Shown: piece after piece, positions 1-7,005 of the stretch
How positions within the stretch are numbered: position 1 is the stretch's first letter
How the letters are laid out: each line of letters begins with the position of its first letter
Origin: Clostridia bacterium
Lineage (GTDB): Bacteria; Bacillota; Clostridia; Christensenellales; CAG-1252
DNA: 12,493 nt
Assembly (NCBI GenBank): GCA_016296985.1
Contig: JAEDHM010000035.1
Location: 1-12,493, forward strand
Reading direction: 5' to 3'
The notes under the pieces: generated by a model
What the model was told of the DNA's origin: nothing
What the model saw: the letters and a program-made list of their open reading frames with translations, nothing else
Database searches by the model: none
Made by a program: the position numbers and the translations under genes

Positions 1-84
1 CTTCCCCTTGTGCCCCTTTCAAAATCCAAGGAAATATTAGTTGATAAGTTTGTTGAAATAGCAAAAAAGGAGTTTGAATTATGA
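1..84 (+). CDS. dapA: 4-hydroxy-tetrahydrodipicolinate synthase, C-terminal end (partial)
   Basis: Only the last 27 codons lie in the window, in frame from base 1, ending at TGA 82-84. The tail begins LPLVPLSKSKE, which matches the usual C-terminal signature of DapA (RLPLVPLSEEN-like) followed by a short amphipathic helix. DapA condenses pyruvate with aspartate semialdehyde in the cytoplasm, the first committed step of the diaminopimelate/lysine pathway. The next gene, dapB, encodes the following enzyme of the same pathway, and the two overlap as ATGA (81-84), so they are translationally coupled. The call rests on the short tail plus this context; the catalytic residues are outside the window. 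Confidence 0.82.
   Translation, partial: LPLVPLSKSKEILVDKFVEIAKKEFEL
67..72 (+). promoter_or_regulatory. Ribosome binding site of dapB inside dapA
   Basis: AAGGAG lies within the last codons of dapA, eight bases before the dapB ATG at 81. It supports that start and the coupling of dapA and dapB translation. Confidence 0.8.
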
Positions 85-830
85 AATTAATTATTGGTGG
101 AATTTTAGGAAAAATGGGAGAAAAATTGCAAGAATGCTGTAAAATAGATGCTTCTTTTCAAATTGTTGCCGGATTTGATTTTTTGCAAAAAGAATGCGTC
201 TATCCTATTTTTAATCCTCCTTTTGATTGCGACCTTTCTGCCGACTTGGTTATTGATTTTTCAACGCCCTCGACTACCGAACTTATCCTCGATTTTTGCT
301 TTGCAAAAAAAATACCGATTTTGATTGCTACAACGGGACTTAGCAAAAACCAATTAGCAAAAATTAAGAAACTATCTTCTGAAATTCCCATACTACTCAC
401 AAGCAACACTTCTCTCGGCGCATTTATTACCGAGAATTGCAGTATATCTATTGCAAAGAGTTTGAAAGAGGAAAATATAAAGCATCAAATTGAAATTATC
501 GAAACCCACCATAATCAAAAAAAAGACGTCCCATCGGGTACGGCTTTGTCTCTTGCAAATTCTATTAATATGGTGTATAATAACCAAAACAGTCTTTTGA
601 TTGGCAGGAATCAAGGTTTTTCCTTTCCTCAAAATAATGAAATATGCATCCATTCTCTACGGGGCGGAAACGTAGTTGGGAAACACGAAGTTTATTTCTT
701 TTTAGGAGACGAAGTCATAAGTATAACTCATCAAGTTTACGACAAAAAAGTTTTTGCTTGGGGAGCCTTATCTCTTGCTAAAAAATTGATAAAACATAAA
801 AATGGTTTGTATTCGGTACAAACCGTTTAA
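81..830 (+). CDS. dapB: 4-hydroxy-tetrahydrodipicolinate reductase
   Basis: DapB reduces the DapA product with NAD(P)H to tetrahydrodipicolinate, the precursor of diaminopimelate (cell wall) and lysine. The 249-residue protein shows the N-terminal Rossmann glycine motif GGILGKMG (6-13), the conserved DFSTP (59-63) and ATTG (83-86) around the nucleotide site, and the family signature ETHHNQKKDVPSGTA (141-155). By alignment to the E. coli motif, His143 and His144 are the active-site pair and Lys147 the catalytic lysine. RGGNVVG (194-200) is the conserved loop near the C terminus. The length is normal for the short Gram-positive form (E. coli about 273). The Rossmann motif has Ile-Leu where many homologues have Ala-Cys, a mild variation. 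The gene starts inside the dapA stop and is followed after 12 bases by the deaminase gene. Confidence 0.96.
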   Translation: MKLIIGGILGKMGEKLQECCKIDASFQIVAGFDFLQKECVYPIFNPPFDCDLSADLVIDFSTPSTTELILDFCFAKKIPILIATTGLSKNQLAKIKKLSSEIPILLTSNTSLGAFITENCSISIAKSLKEENIKHQIEIIETHHNQKKDVPSGTALSLANSINMVYNNQNSLLIGRNQGFSFPQNNEICIHSLRGGNVVGKHEVYFFLGDEVISITHQVYDKKVFAWGALSLAKKLIKHKNGLYSVQTV

Positions 831-842
831 AAGGAGAATACT

Positions 843-1298
843 ATGGATAAATGGGATGCAAGATTTATGGATATGGCTTTTGAAGTTGCAAAATGGTCCT
901 CGTGTTTCAAGCCCGACAGACAAGTCGGCGCAATAATCGTCAAGGATAAACGCATTTTGACAACGGGTTACAATGGTGCCGGCGCAGGTATAAAAAGTTG
1001 CAAAGAGCGTGGCGAATGTTTACGTGTTAAAAATGGAATAAAATCAGGTACTTGCCACGAAATTTGCTATGCTATTCACGCCGAACAAAACGCCATAATT
1101 CAAGCGGCAAAACTTGGTGTTTCTATCGAGGGAGCAACCTTATATTGCACCCACCAACCGTGTTCTATTTGCGCAAAAATGATCATCAACTCGGGTATCA
1201 AGCGCGTTATTTTCAAAGAAGGTTATCCCGATGAATTTTCAATGGACATGTTTAACGAAGCAGGCGTTGCCGTTATTCCTTTCCACACATTAAATTAG
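843..1298 (+). CDS. comEB: Deoxycytidylate (dCMP) deaminase, ComEB type
   Basis: This cytoplasmic zinc enzyme converts dCMP to dUMP, feeding thymidylate synthesis. The 151 residues form a single cytidine/deoxycytidylate deaminase domain. The zinc and catalytic signature is HAE (79-81, Glu81 as proton shuttle) with PCSIC (106-110, Cys107 and Cys110 as ligands). The N-terminal half has VGAIIVKDKRILTTGYNG (28-45), characteristic of dCMP deaminases. A cluster of Cys and His residues (Cys53, Cys59, Cys71, His72, Cys75) could form the second, structural zinc site known in this family; that is inference. AAGGAG at 831-836 precedes the ATG by six bases, and the gene sits 12 bases after dapB, so it probably ends the dapA-dapB transcript. 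Pathway logic with dap genes is not obvious; it looks like simple housekeeping co-transcription. The comEB symbol reflects the Bacillus homologue; a role in competence is not implied. Confidence 0.93.
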   Translation: MDKWDARFMDMAFEVAKWSSCFKPDRQVGAIIVKDKRILTTGYNGAGAGIKSCKERGECLRVKNGIKSGTCHEICYAIHAEQNAIIQAAKLGVSIEGATLYCTHQPCSICAKMIINSGIKRVIFKEGYPDEFSMDMFNEAGVAVIPFHTLN

Positions 1299-1316
1299 TT
1301 TATTATTTCAAAAATT

Positions 1317-1340
1317 AAAAGGGGCTTTGCCCCTTTTTTT
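1317..1340. terminator. Bidirectional intrinsic terminator between comEB and the ABC operon
   Basis: A stem AAAAGGGGC / GCCCCTTTT with a three-base loop (TTT) is followed by a T run on the plus strand. Read on the minus strand it is the same hairpin followed by TTTTAATTTTT, so it can end both converging transcripts. The permease stop codon (1341-1339) directly abuts the hairpin's A/T arm. Confidence 0.9.
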
Positions 1341-2142
1341 ATCCTAATTTTCTTTTTACCAAATGTTCTAACAATGCTACGATTGCATACATTACCGCCG
1401 CCAGCAAGCACAAAATTACCGTACTGCACATAACCAGCGACAAATTGAACACTTGACCACCGTATATTATCAAATACCCTAATCCTGCTTTTGAGGAAAT
1501 ATATTCTCCCATGATCGTACCTACCCACGATAATCCAACGTTTATTTTCAAACAGGCCATTATGGTAGGTATGTTTGCAGGTAACACCAACTTTGTCAAG
1601 GTTTGAAACTTGTTGGCGTTTAGGGTTTTCATTAAAAGCAACTTTTCTTTATCCACGTTTATAAATCCGGTAAGAGTATTGATGATCGTAATGATTACCG
1701 AAATCAACACTCCCATTACAACGATTGCTTTAGTCCCTGCTCCTACCCAAATTATGATTATGGGACCAAGGGCAATTTTGGGCAATGCGTTAAGAACCAC
1801 GAGATAAGGCTCGATTACCCTTCTTAGTGTTGCTGAAAACCAAAGCACGATTGCAACCATCGTTCCGATTATCGTTGACAAAAGAAAACTAAGTATAGTT
1901 TCGTACAAGGTGGTCCAAACGTGATGCCACAATTCACCACCGCTTATAAGTGTAACGAGCACTTCATACATTTTTTTAGGCGAAGACACTATAAAACTGT
2001 CCATCACCTTTGCGTCAGTCAAAACTTGCCACAACGCAACAAAAAGGATAAGAATTCCAATTTGTATTGCGGTAATGCCAATTGTTACACCTTTTTGTCT
2101 GTTAAGGTACTTTTGGTATTCCTTTGAGTGTTCCTTCTTCAT
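1339..2142 (-). CDS. ABC transporter permease, NitT/TauT (SsuC/ThiX-like) family
   Basis: This is the membrane-spanning subunit of an importer. The 267-residue protein has a Lys-rich cytoplasmic N terminus and about six hydrophobic segments (roughly 20-40, 80-103, 113-133, 138-158, 199-215, 232-258). It carries the BPD_transp_1 coupling (EAA) loop at about 172-194, ending in the typical VLPANIP, through which it docks to the ATPase. The segment after it (WVGTIMGEYISSKAGLGYLI, 206-225) is typical of the taurine/sulfonate/thiamine-precursor branch. The gene starts 41 bases inside the end of the ATPase gene; a GGAGGG stands 15 bases upstream of the ATG, which is rather far, so translational coupling probably helps. 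No alternative start in this frame fits better. The substrate cannot be read from the permease. Confidence 0.9.
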   Translation of the reverse strand: MKKEHSKEYQKYLNRQKGVTIGITAIQIGILILFVALWQVLTDAKVMDSFIVSSPKKMYEVLVTLISGGELWHHVWTTLYETILSFLLSTIIGTMVAIVLWFSATLRRVIEPYLVVLNALPKIALGPIIIIWVGAGTKAIVVMGVLISVIITIINTLTGFINVDKEKLLLMKTLNANKFQTLTKLVLPANIPTIMACLKINVGLSWVGTIMGEYISSKAGLGYLIIYGGQVFNLSLVMCSTVILCLLAAVMYAIVALLEHLVKRKLG

Positions 2143-2887
2143 CTTGCAAATCCAAGTCCCTCCATATCTTATGAAAATATTGCTGAAATTCAGGTTTCTC
2201 TCTTCTTTGAAAAGAGTCTCCGCTCATTTGTATCTCATAAATCGATTTTACCGTAGCCGGTCTTCGAGTAAGCACTGCTACCCTATCGCATAAAGCAATA
2301 GCTTCCGATATATCGTGAGTAACCAATATAGCCGTAATCCCTTCATTTTTTATTATCATCCTAACGTCTTCACCTACCGAAAGCCTAGTTTGAAAATCAA
2401 GGGCTGAAAAGGGCTCGTCTAAAAGGATGATTCGGGGATTTAGGACAAGGGTACGAATTAGAGCCGTCCTTTGTCTCATACCCCCGGACAATTCGTCGGG
2501 ATGTTTGTCTTTCACGTCAAACAAGGAATACTTTTTAAGCAACTCCTCAGCGTAAGCTATCGTTTCCTTGTTTTTCTTACCCTTAATTTCAAGTCCAAGC
2601 ATCACGTTGTCCGTAATTGTTCTCCACTTGAATAATTGATCACGTTGCAACATATATCCCGTGATGTCCCGAAGATTTTCCTCTCCCGACAAAATCTCAC
2701 CTTCCGTGGGCTTCATAATCCCTGCAAGGATTGAAAGCAAAGTGGTTTTTCCACTTCCCGAAGGACCTACTATACCGAAAAACTCACCTTTGTAAATGCT
2801 TAAATTTATATCGGATAAAGCCTTCGTTTCCCCCTTTTTACCGTAGTAAGTAAGCGAAACGTTTCTTAAATCTAATACTGATTCCAT
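2102..2887 (-). CDS. ABC transporter ATP-binding protein, NitT/TauT family
   Basis: This 261-residue cytoplasmic ATPase powers the importer encoded around it. All nucleotide-binding motifs are present: Walker A GPSGSGKTT (41-49), Q-loop Gln81, signature LSGGMRQR (133-140), Walker B with RIILLDEP (152-159) followed by the D-loop SALD, and the switch histidine in VTHD (His191). The sequence resembles SsuB/TauB/ThiZ-type subunits. A C-terminal extension after about residue 220 is rich in charged residues and is less conserved in the family. The start overlaps the stop of the binding-protein gene by one base (TAATG), and its end overlaps the permease start, so all three are one transcription unit. 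Confidence 0.95.
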   Translation of the reverse strand: MESVLDLRNVSLTYYGKKGETKALSDINLSIYKGEFFGIVGPSGSGKTTLLSILAGIMKPTEGEILSGEENLRDITGYMLQRDQLFKWRTITDNVMLGLEIKGKKNKETIAYAEELLKKYSLFDVKDKHPDELSGGMRQRTALIRTLVLNPRIILLDEPFSALDFQTRLSVGEDVRMIIKNEGITAILVTHDISEAIALCDRVAVLTRRPATVKSIYEIQMSGDSFQRREKPEFQQYFHKIWRDLDLQDEEGTLKGIPKVP

Positions 2888-3879
2888 TATTTCACCGCAA
2901 AGCTATTGTCGAATATTTTATCAAAAGGCACTTCTTTATCAATGATGCCTGCATCCGTTATAATGTCTATTAATCTTCCAAAATCTTCTTCCTTCATGGT
3001 AGTTGTTTTGGAATAAGCGTATATGTCTTTATAGTTTTTAATGGCTGCGGCAAGCAGGTCAACTTCGGTACCCACAAAAGAATTTTTCACCGCTTCCGCT
3101 ACCGTTTCGGGAGTGTTTTCCCATACGTAATCCATCCCTTTTTGCAAAGCGCGAGTAAATTTTTCTATCTTTTCGGGATTCTTTTCAATATAGGATTTCA
3201 AAGCGCTGAAAGAGGTAAAAGGTACGTCACCGCTCGCTTCTCCTACCGATCCTAGAATATAGCCTTTCCCGGCTTTTTCATAGTTGCTTGCTGCAGGTTC
3301 GAACATGGTGCAATAATCCCCTGTGCCTGATTCAAATGCAGGAACGATCAAGTCGAATTTTACGTCGTAATTTATGGTGATATTCTCGCCGTCAACGTAC
3401 CCCCTATTAACCAACGCGTATTCAAGGGCCATTGCTGGCATACCGCCTTTTCTGCCACCAATAATTTCCTTTCCGATAAGGGAAGTATCCCAATCAAAAT
3501 CTTCCTCTTTTTCCCTTCCTACTAAAAAACTTCCGTCCTTTCTTGTCAATTGGGCGAAGATTACTGCATAGTCGGTCTTACCCTCAAGATAAACGTACAC
3601 GCTCGCCTCGGGGCCTGCCAATGCAATATCCGCGCTTTTTGATACTAAGGCGGTCATTGTATTATCTGATCCGCCGCCGTTTGTCAGTTCGATTTCCAAT
3701 CCTTCATCTTTAAAAAATCCTTTGTTTATTGCAACGTATAAAGGGGCGTAAAAGACGCTGTGAGTAACTTCGTTTACCCTGATTACCTTATCATCGGTTT
3801 CCTTGCATCCCACAAAACACGTAAAGGTCAAAATTATAATAAGTAAGCAAACTACAAGTGTCGCTATTAATTTTTTCAT
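2887..3879 (-). CDS. ABC transporter substrate-binding lipoprotein, NMT1/THI5-like (SsuA/ThiY type)
   Basis: This is the extracellular receptor of the importer, first gene of its operon. The 330-residue protein starts with a Lys-Lys signal peptide with a long hydrophobic core (about 4-22), ending in CFVGC. Cys25 would be the lipidated residue; Phe at -3 is an imperfect lipobox. The mature part has the NMT1-family opening VFYAPLYVAINKGFFKDEGL (42-61), where the glycine-rich GGGSDN follows, and a typical two-lobe binding-protein layout. This family binds hydroxymethylpyrimidine-type thiamine precursors, riboflavin, sulfonates, taurine or nitrate, so the ligand is open. AGGAGA (3890-3885) precedes the ATG by five bases. 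There is no thiamine, FMN or other recognisable riboswitch upstream, so the sequence gives no hint of the ligand. Confidence 0.92.
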   Translation of the reverse strand: MKKLIATLVVCLLIIILTFTCFVGCKETDDKVIRVNEVTHSVFYAPLYVAINKGFFKDEGLEIELTNGGGSDNTMTALVSKSADIALAGPEASVYVYLEGKTDYAVIFAQLTRKDGSFLVGREKEEDFDWDTSLIGKEIIGGRKGGMPAMALEYALVNRGYVDGENITINYDVKFDLIVPAFESGTGDYCTMFEPAASNYEKAGKGYILGSVGEASGDVPFTSFSALKSYIEKNPEKIEKFTRALQKGMDYVWENTPETVAEAVKNSFVGTEVDLLAAAIKNYKDIYAYSKTTTMKEEDFGRLIDIITDAGIIDKEVPFDKIFDNSFAVK

Positions 3880-3978
3880 TTTTATCTCCTTTTTTGAAAT
3901 TACTACATATTATTCCCTTTTCTTTTATGATTGTGCCTAAAAAAACATAGGGCAAGAAGAATAAACTCTCGCATAATG

Positions 3979-4007
3979 TTGACTTAATAGTTACTTTGAT
4001 TTATAAT
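3979..4007 (+). promoter_or_regulatory. Sigma-A-type promoter of valS (and probably groESL)
   Basis: TTGACT (3979-3984) is separated by exactly 17 bases from a perfect TATAAT (4002-4007). Transcription would begin near 4014, giving a leader of about 29 bases before the valS ATG. That is far too short for a T-box. Confidence 0.85.
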
Positions 4008-4029
4008 TAATAACCGAAAATTACTTGAC

Positions 4030-4035
4030 GGAAGG
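4030..4035 (+). promoter_or_regulatory. Ribosome binding site deciding the valS start
   Basis: GGAAGG lies seven bases before ATG 4043. It rules against the in-frame TTG at 4025, which lies before this site and would have almost no leader of its own. Confidence 0.75.
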
Positions 4036-4042
4036 TTTCACT

Positions 4043-6670
4043 ATGAAAATGGAAAAAAACTATCAACCACAGGAATTTGAAACAAAAATTTACGAAAATT
4101 GGCTTGAAAAAGGTTATTTTCACGCCGAGGCAGATGAAAAGAAACAACCTTTCAGCATAGTTATCCCCCCACCCAACATAACCGGTCAATTACATATGGG
4201 GCACGCTTTAAACAATACCTTGCAAGACACGATCATAAGATTTAGACGCATGCAAGGCTATTGTACTCTTTGGCTCCCCGGTACCGACCACGCCAGTATC
4301 GCAACCGAAGTTAAGGTAGTTGAAAATATGGCGAAAGAAGGTTTAACTAAAGAAGCCGTTGGCCGTGACGGATTCCTTGAGCGCGCTTGGGATTGGAAGA
4401 AAAAGTACGGTGGTAGAATCGTTGAACAATTGAAAAAATTGGGTTCTTCTTGCGACTGGCAACGCGAAGCTTTTACTATGGATGAAAGATGTAACCGCGC
4501 CGTCAAAAAGGTCTTCGTAAACCTTTACAACAAAAATTTAATCTATCGTGGAAATCGTATTATCAACTGGTGTCCTTGCTGTAAAACCGCCATCTCTGAT
4601 GCAGAGGTTGAATATCAAGAGCAAGCAAGTTTCCTTTGGCATATTCGCTATCCTCTCACTGACGGAAGCGGAGAAGTAGTTGTTGCCACCACTCGTCCTG
4701 AAACTATGCTTGGCGATACAGCAGTTGCAGTTCATCCCGAAGACAAACGCTATGCAAACTTTGTAGGCAAAACTCTTACTTTGCCCCTTGTAAACAAACA
4801 AATCCCCGTCGTTGCCGATTCTTACGTTGAAATGGACTTTGGTTCGGGCGCTGTAAAAATCACTCCTGCCCACGATCCCAACGACTTTGAAGTTGGTCAA
4901 CGCCACAACCTTGAAACAGTTCGCGTTATGAACGACGATGGTTCTATCAACGAACTTGGCGGAAAATATCAAGGTATGGATAGATTTGAATGCCGTAAGG
5001 CCATTGAAAAAGACTTGGTCGACGGCGGTTTCTTGGTAAAGAAAGAAGCGTATAATCACAACGTTGGACAATGCTATCGTTGTCATAGCACCATTGAAAC
5101 AATCGTTTCAAGACAATGGTTTGTAAAAATGCAACCTTTAGCAAAACCTGCTATTGACGTAGTAAGAAAGAAAAAAGTCCGCTTTATTCCAGACCGTTTC
5201 TCAAAAACCTATTTCAACTGGATGGAAAACATCAAGGATTGGTGCATAAGCCGTCAACTTTGGTGGGGACACCGCATACCTGCTTACTACTGCGCTGATT
5301 GTGGTGAAATGGTTGTAAGCGAAGAAGCGCCTACGGTATGTCCTAAGTGCGGTTGCGTGCATTTTAAGCAAGACGAAGACGTTTTGGATACCTGGTTCTC
5401 CTCAGCATTATGGCCCTTCTCCACCTTGGGTTGGCCTGACAAAACAAAGGATTTAAACTACTTCTATCCTACAAGCGTTTTGATTACCGCATACGATATT
5501 ATTTTCTTCTGGGTTGCAAGAATGATCTTCTCCGGTCTTGAACATATGGGCGAAATTCCCTTCCCCGAAGTTTTAATTCATGGTCTTGTTCGCGACGAAC
5601 AAGGAAGAAAGATGAGTAAATCCCTCGGCAACGGCATCGACCCCTTGGAGATTATCGAAAAGTACGGCGCCGACAGTCTTAGATTTTCTCTTAGCAACGG
5701 TATTGCTCCAGGTGGCGATACAAGATTTTCTTATGACAAAGTAGAAAGTTGCAGAAACTTTATCAACAAGGTTTGGAATGCAAGCCGTTTCGTTCTTATG
5801 AACCTTGAAGGTATTCAACTTAAGAATATCGACGACGTTAAAAAGACATATGCAGACAAGTGGATTTTGTGCAGACTAAATTCAGTTATACGCTCGGTTA
5901 CCAAAAACTTGTCAAAGTATGAAATCGGTCTTGCTGCAAACAAACTTTACGACTTCGTTTGGAGCGAATTCTGCGATTGGTATATCGAATTGACAAAACC
6001 CGCATTGTATGGGGACGATATTGAAAAACGCAGGGATACTGCAACCGTTCTCGTTTACGTTTTGGATAAGATTCTGAAACTTCTTCATCCCATTATCCCC
6101 TTCGTTACTGAAAGGATATACAGCGAGTTGCCCACTTCAGGCGAAAGCATTATGATTTCCGAATGGCCCAAGCCTGTCAAAAAGTACGCTTATTTCAAAG
6201 AAGCAACTCAAATGGAAGGCGTTATGGCAATCATTCGCGCCGTTAGAAATATAAAGGCTGAAGCAGGCGCATCTCCCTCAAAGCGTTTGGACATTTTCGC
6301 CATTACCGAAAATCCTAAACTTATCAAAAAGTGCGCTTCCTACGTTGAAAAACTTGCAAACGTTTCATCAATCAAGTTTATCAGCCGTGAGGAATTACCC
6401 GGTAAGGTTTCCGGCGCCGTAACTCCCATTGCCGAAATTTATATTCCTTTGGGCGACCTCGTTGACCTTGACAAGGAGATTGAAAAGGTTAAAAACGAAA
6501 TTGACAAGATGCGTAGCGAAGTGAAGCGTGGCGAAGGCATGCTCAACAACGCCGGTTTTGTTGCTCGCGCTCCTCAAGCTGTTGTAGAAAACGAAAGACA
6601 AAAGCTTGCTGCAAACCTTGACAAACTTGCCAAATTGCAAAAGCGTCTTGAAGACTTAGAAAACAATTAA
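4043..6670 (+). CDS. valS: Valyl-tRNA synthetase
   Basis: This class I synthetase attaches valine to tRNA-Val in the cytoplasm and removes mischarged threonine. From ATG 4043 the protein has 875 residues, normal for bacterial ValRS. The signatures are PPPNITGQLHMGHALNNT with the HIGH-type HMGH (51-54), and KMSKS (523-527). The inserted editing domain shows TTRPETMLGDTA (216-227) and AHDPND (276-281). A zinc-ribbon-like CADC...CPKC (Cys417, Cys420, Cys433, Cys436) lies before the DEDVLDTWFSSALWPFSTLG stretch. The end has the Lys/Glu-rich coiled-coil arm (about 812-875) typical of ValRS that contacts tRNA. An in-frame TTG at 4025 would add six residues but precedes the ribosome binding site, so I reject it. 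The groES gene follows after 37 bases with no terminator. Confidence 0.97.
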   Translation: MKMEKNYQPQEFETKIYENWLEKGYFHAEADEKKQPFSIVIPPPNITGQLHMGHALNNTLQDTIIRFRRMQGYCTLWLPGTDHASIATEVKVVENMAKEGLTKEAVGRDGFLERAWDWKKKYGGRIVEQLKKLGSSCDWQREAFTMDERCNRAVKKVFVNLYNKNLIYRGNRIINWCPCCKTAISDAEVEYQEQASFLWHIRYPLTDGSGEVVVATTRPETMLGDTAVAVHPEDKRYANFVGKTLTLPLVNKQIPVVADSYVEMDFGSGAVKITPAHDPNDFEVGQRHNLETVRVMNDDGSINELGGKYQGMDRFECRKAIEKDLVDGGFLVKKEAYNHNVGQCYRCHSTIETIVSRQWFVKMQPLAKPAIDVVRKKKVRFIPDRFSKTYFNWMENIKDWCISRQLWWGHRIPAYYCADCGEMVVSEEAPTVCPKCGCVHFKQDEDVLDTWFSSALWPFSTLGWPDKTKDLNYFYPTSVLITAYDIIFFWVARMIFSGLEHMGEIPFPEVLIHGLVRDEQGRKMSKSLGNGIDPLEIIEKYGADSLRFSLSNGIAPGGDTRFSYDKVESCRNFINKVWNASRFVLMNLEGIQLKNIDDVKKTYADKWILCRLNSVIRSVTKNLSKYEIGLAANKLYDFVWSEFCDWYIELTKPALYGDDIEKRRDTATVLVYVLDKILKLLHPIIPFVTERIYSELPTSGESIMISEWPKPVKKYAYFKEATQMEGVMAIIRAVRNIKAEAGASPSKRLDIFAITENPKLIKKCASYVEKLANVSSIKFISREELPGKVSGAVTPIAEIYIPLGDLVDLDKEIEKVKNEIDKMRSEVKRGEGMLNNAGFVARAPQAVVENERQKLAANLDKLAKLQKRLEDLENN

Positions 6671-6689
6671 TTGCATTTATACAAATATA

Positions 6690-6696
6690 AAGGAGG
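6690..6696 (+). promoter_or_regulatory. Strong ribosome binding site of groES
   Basis: AAGGAGG is a near-full match to the anti-Shine-Dalgarno sequence, 11 bases before the groES ATG. The valS-groES gap (6671-6707) contains no terminator hairpin and no CIRCE repeat. Confidence 0.85.
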
Positions 6697-6707
6697 TTTT
6701 TACACTT

Positions 6708-6995
6708 ATGAAATTAAGACCTTTATTCGATAACGTAGTTATCAAGTTGGTTGAAACAGAAACAACAACACCCGGTGGTATCGTATTACCTACCGCTGCA
6801 AAAGAAAAACCCCAGTTGGCGACGGTAGTAGCCGTTGGCCCCGGTGGAAACATAGACGGACACGACGTCGAAATGCAAGTTAAAGTCGGAGATTCGGTTT
6901 TATTCAGCAAATATGCAGGCACCGAATTCAAGCAAGACGGTGAAGAATATATCGTTTTAAGACAAAGCAATATTCTTGCCGTAGTTGACAAATAA
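6708..6995 (+). CDS. groES: Co-chaperonin GroES (10 kDa)
   Basis: GroES forms the seven-subunit lid that closes the GroEL folding chamber. The 95-residue length is standard. Conserved parts are the N-terminal strand KLRPLFDNVVIK (2-13), the mobile loop with the GroEL-binding GGIVLP (about 23-28), the VVAVGPGG turn (40-47), and the C-terminal strand ILAVVDK. The usual GDRV near residue 8 reads FDNV here, a variation I regard as minor. The gene is followed by groEL after ten bases, forming the classic groESL pair, but both lie directly behind valS. Confidence 0.97.
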   Translation: MKLRPLFDNVVIKLVETETTTPGGIVLPTAAKEKPQLATVVAVGPGGNIDGHDVEMQVKVGDSVLFSKYAGTEFKQDGEEYIVLRQSNILAVVDK

Positions 6996-7005
6996 GGAGA
7001 GATTT

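Noticed and set aside
3926..3955. Minus-strand promoter TTGCCC-17-AATCAT for the ABC operon, and an imperfect inverted repeat in the same place
   Set aside because: The -10 matches only four of six bases and the repeat needs a bulge; not enough to call in A/T-rich DNA.
4025..4042. TTG start of valS giving 881 residues
   Set aside because: It precedes the GGAAGG site and would have an RNA leader of only about 11 bases without a ribosome binding site.
4538..5086. A long open frame on the minus strand inside valS (182 codons), and similar ones inside groEL (7093-7716, 7605-7991, 8076-8420)
   Set aside because: They lie wholly within strongly conserved genes on the other strand, resemble no known family and have low-complexity, shadow-like composition.
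6985..7005. TTG start of groEL giving 550 residues
   Set aside because: It lies inside groES; the AGGAGA site fits ATG 7006, and the protein then begins MAKQFKY as expected for GroEL.
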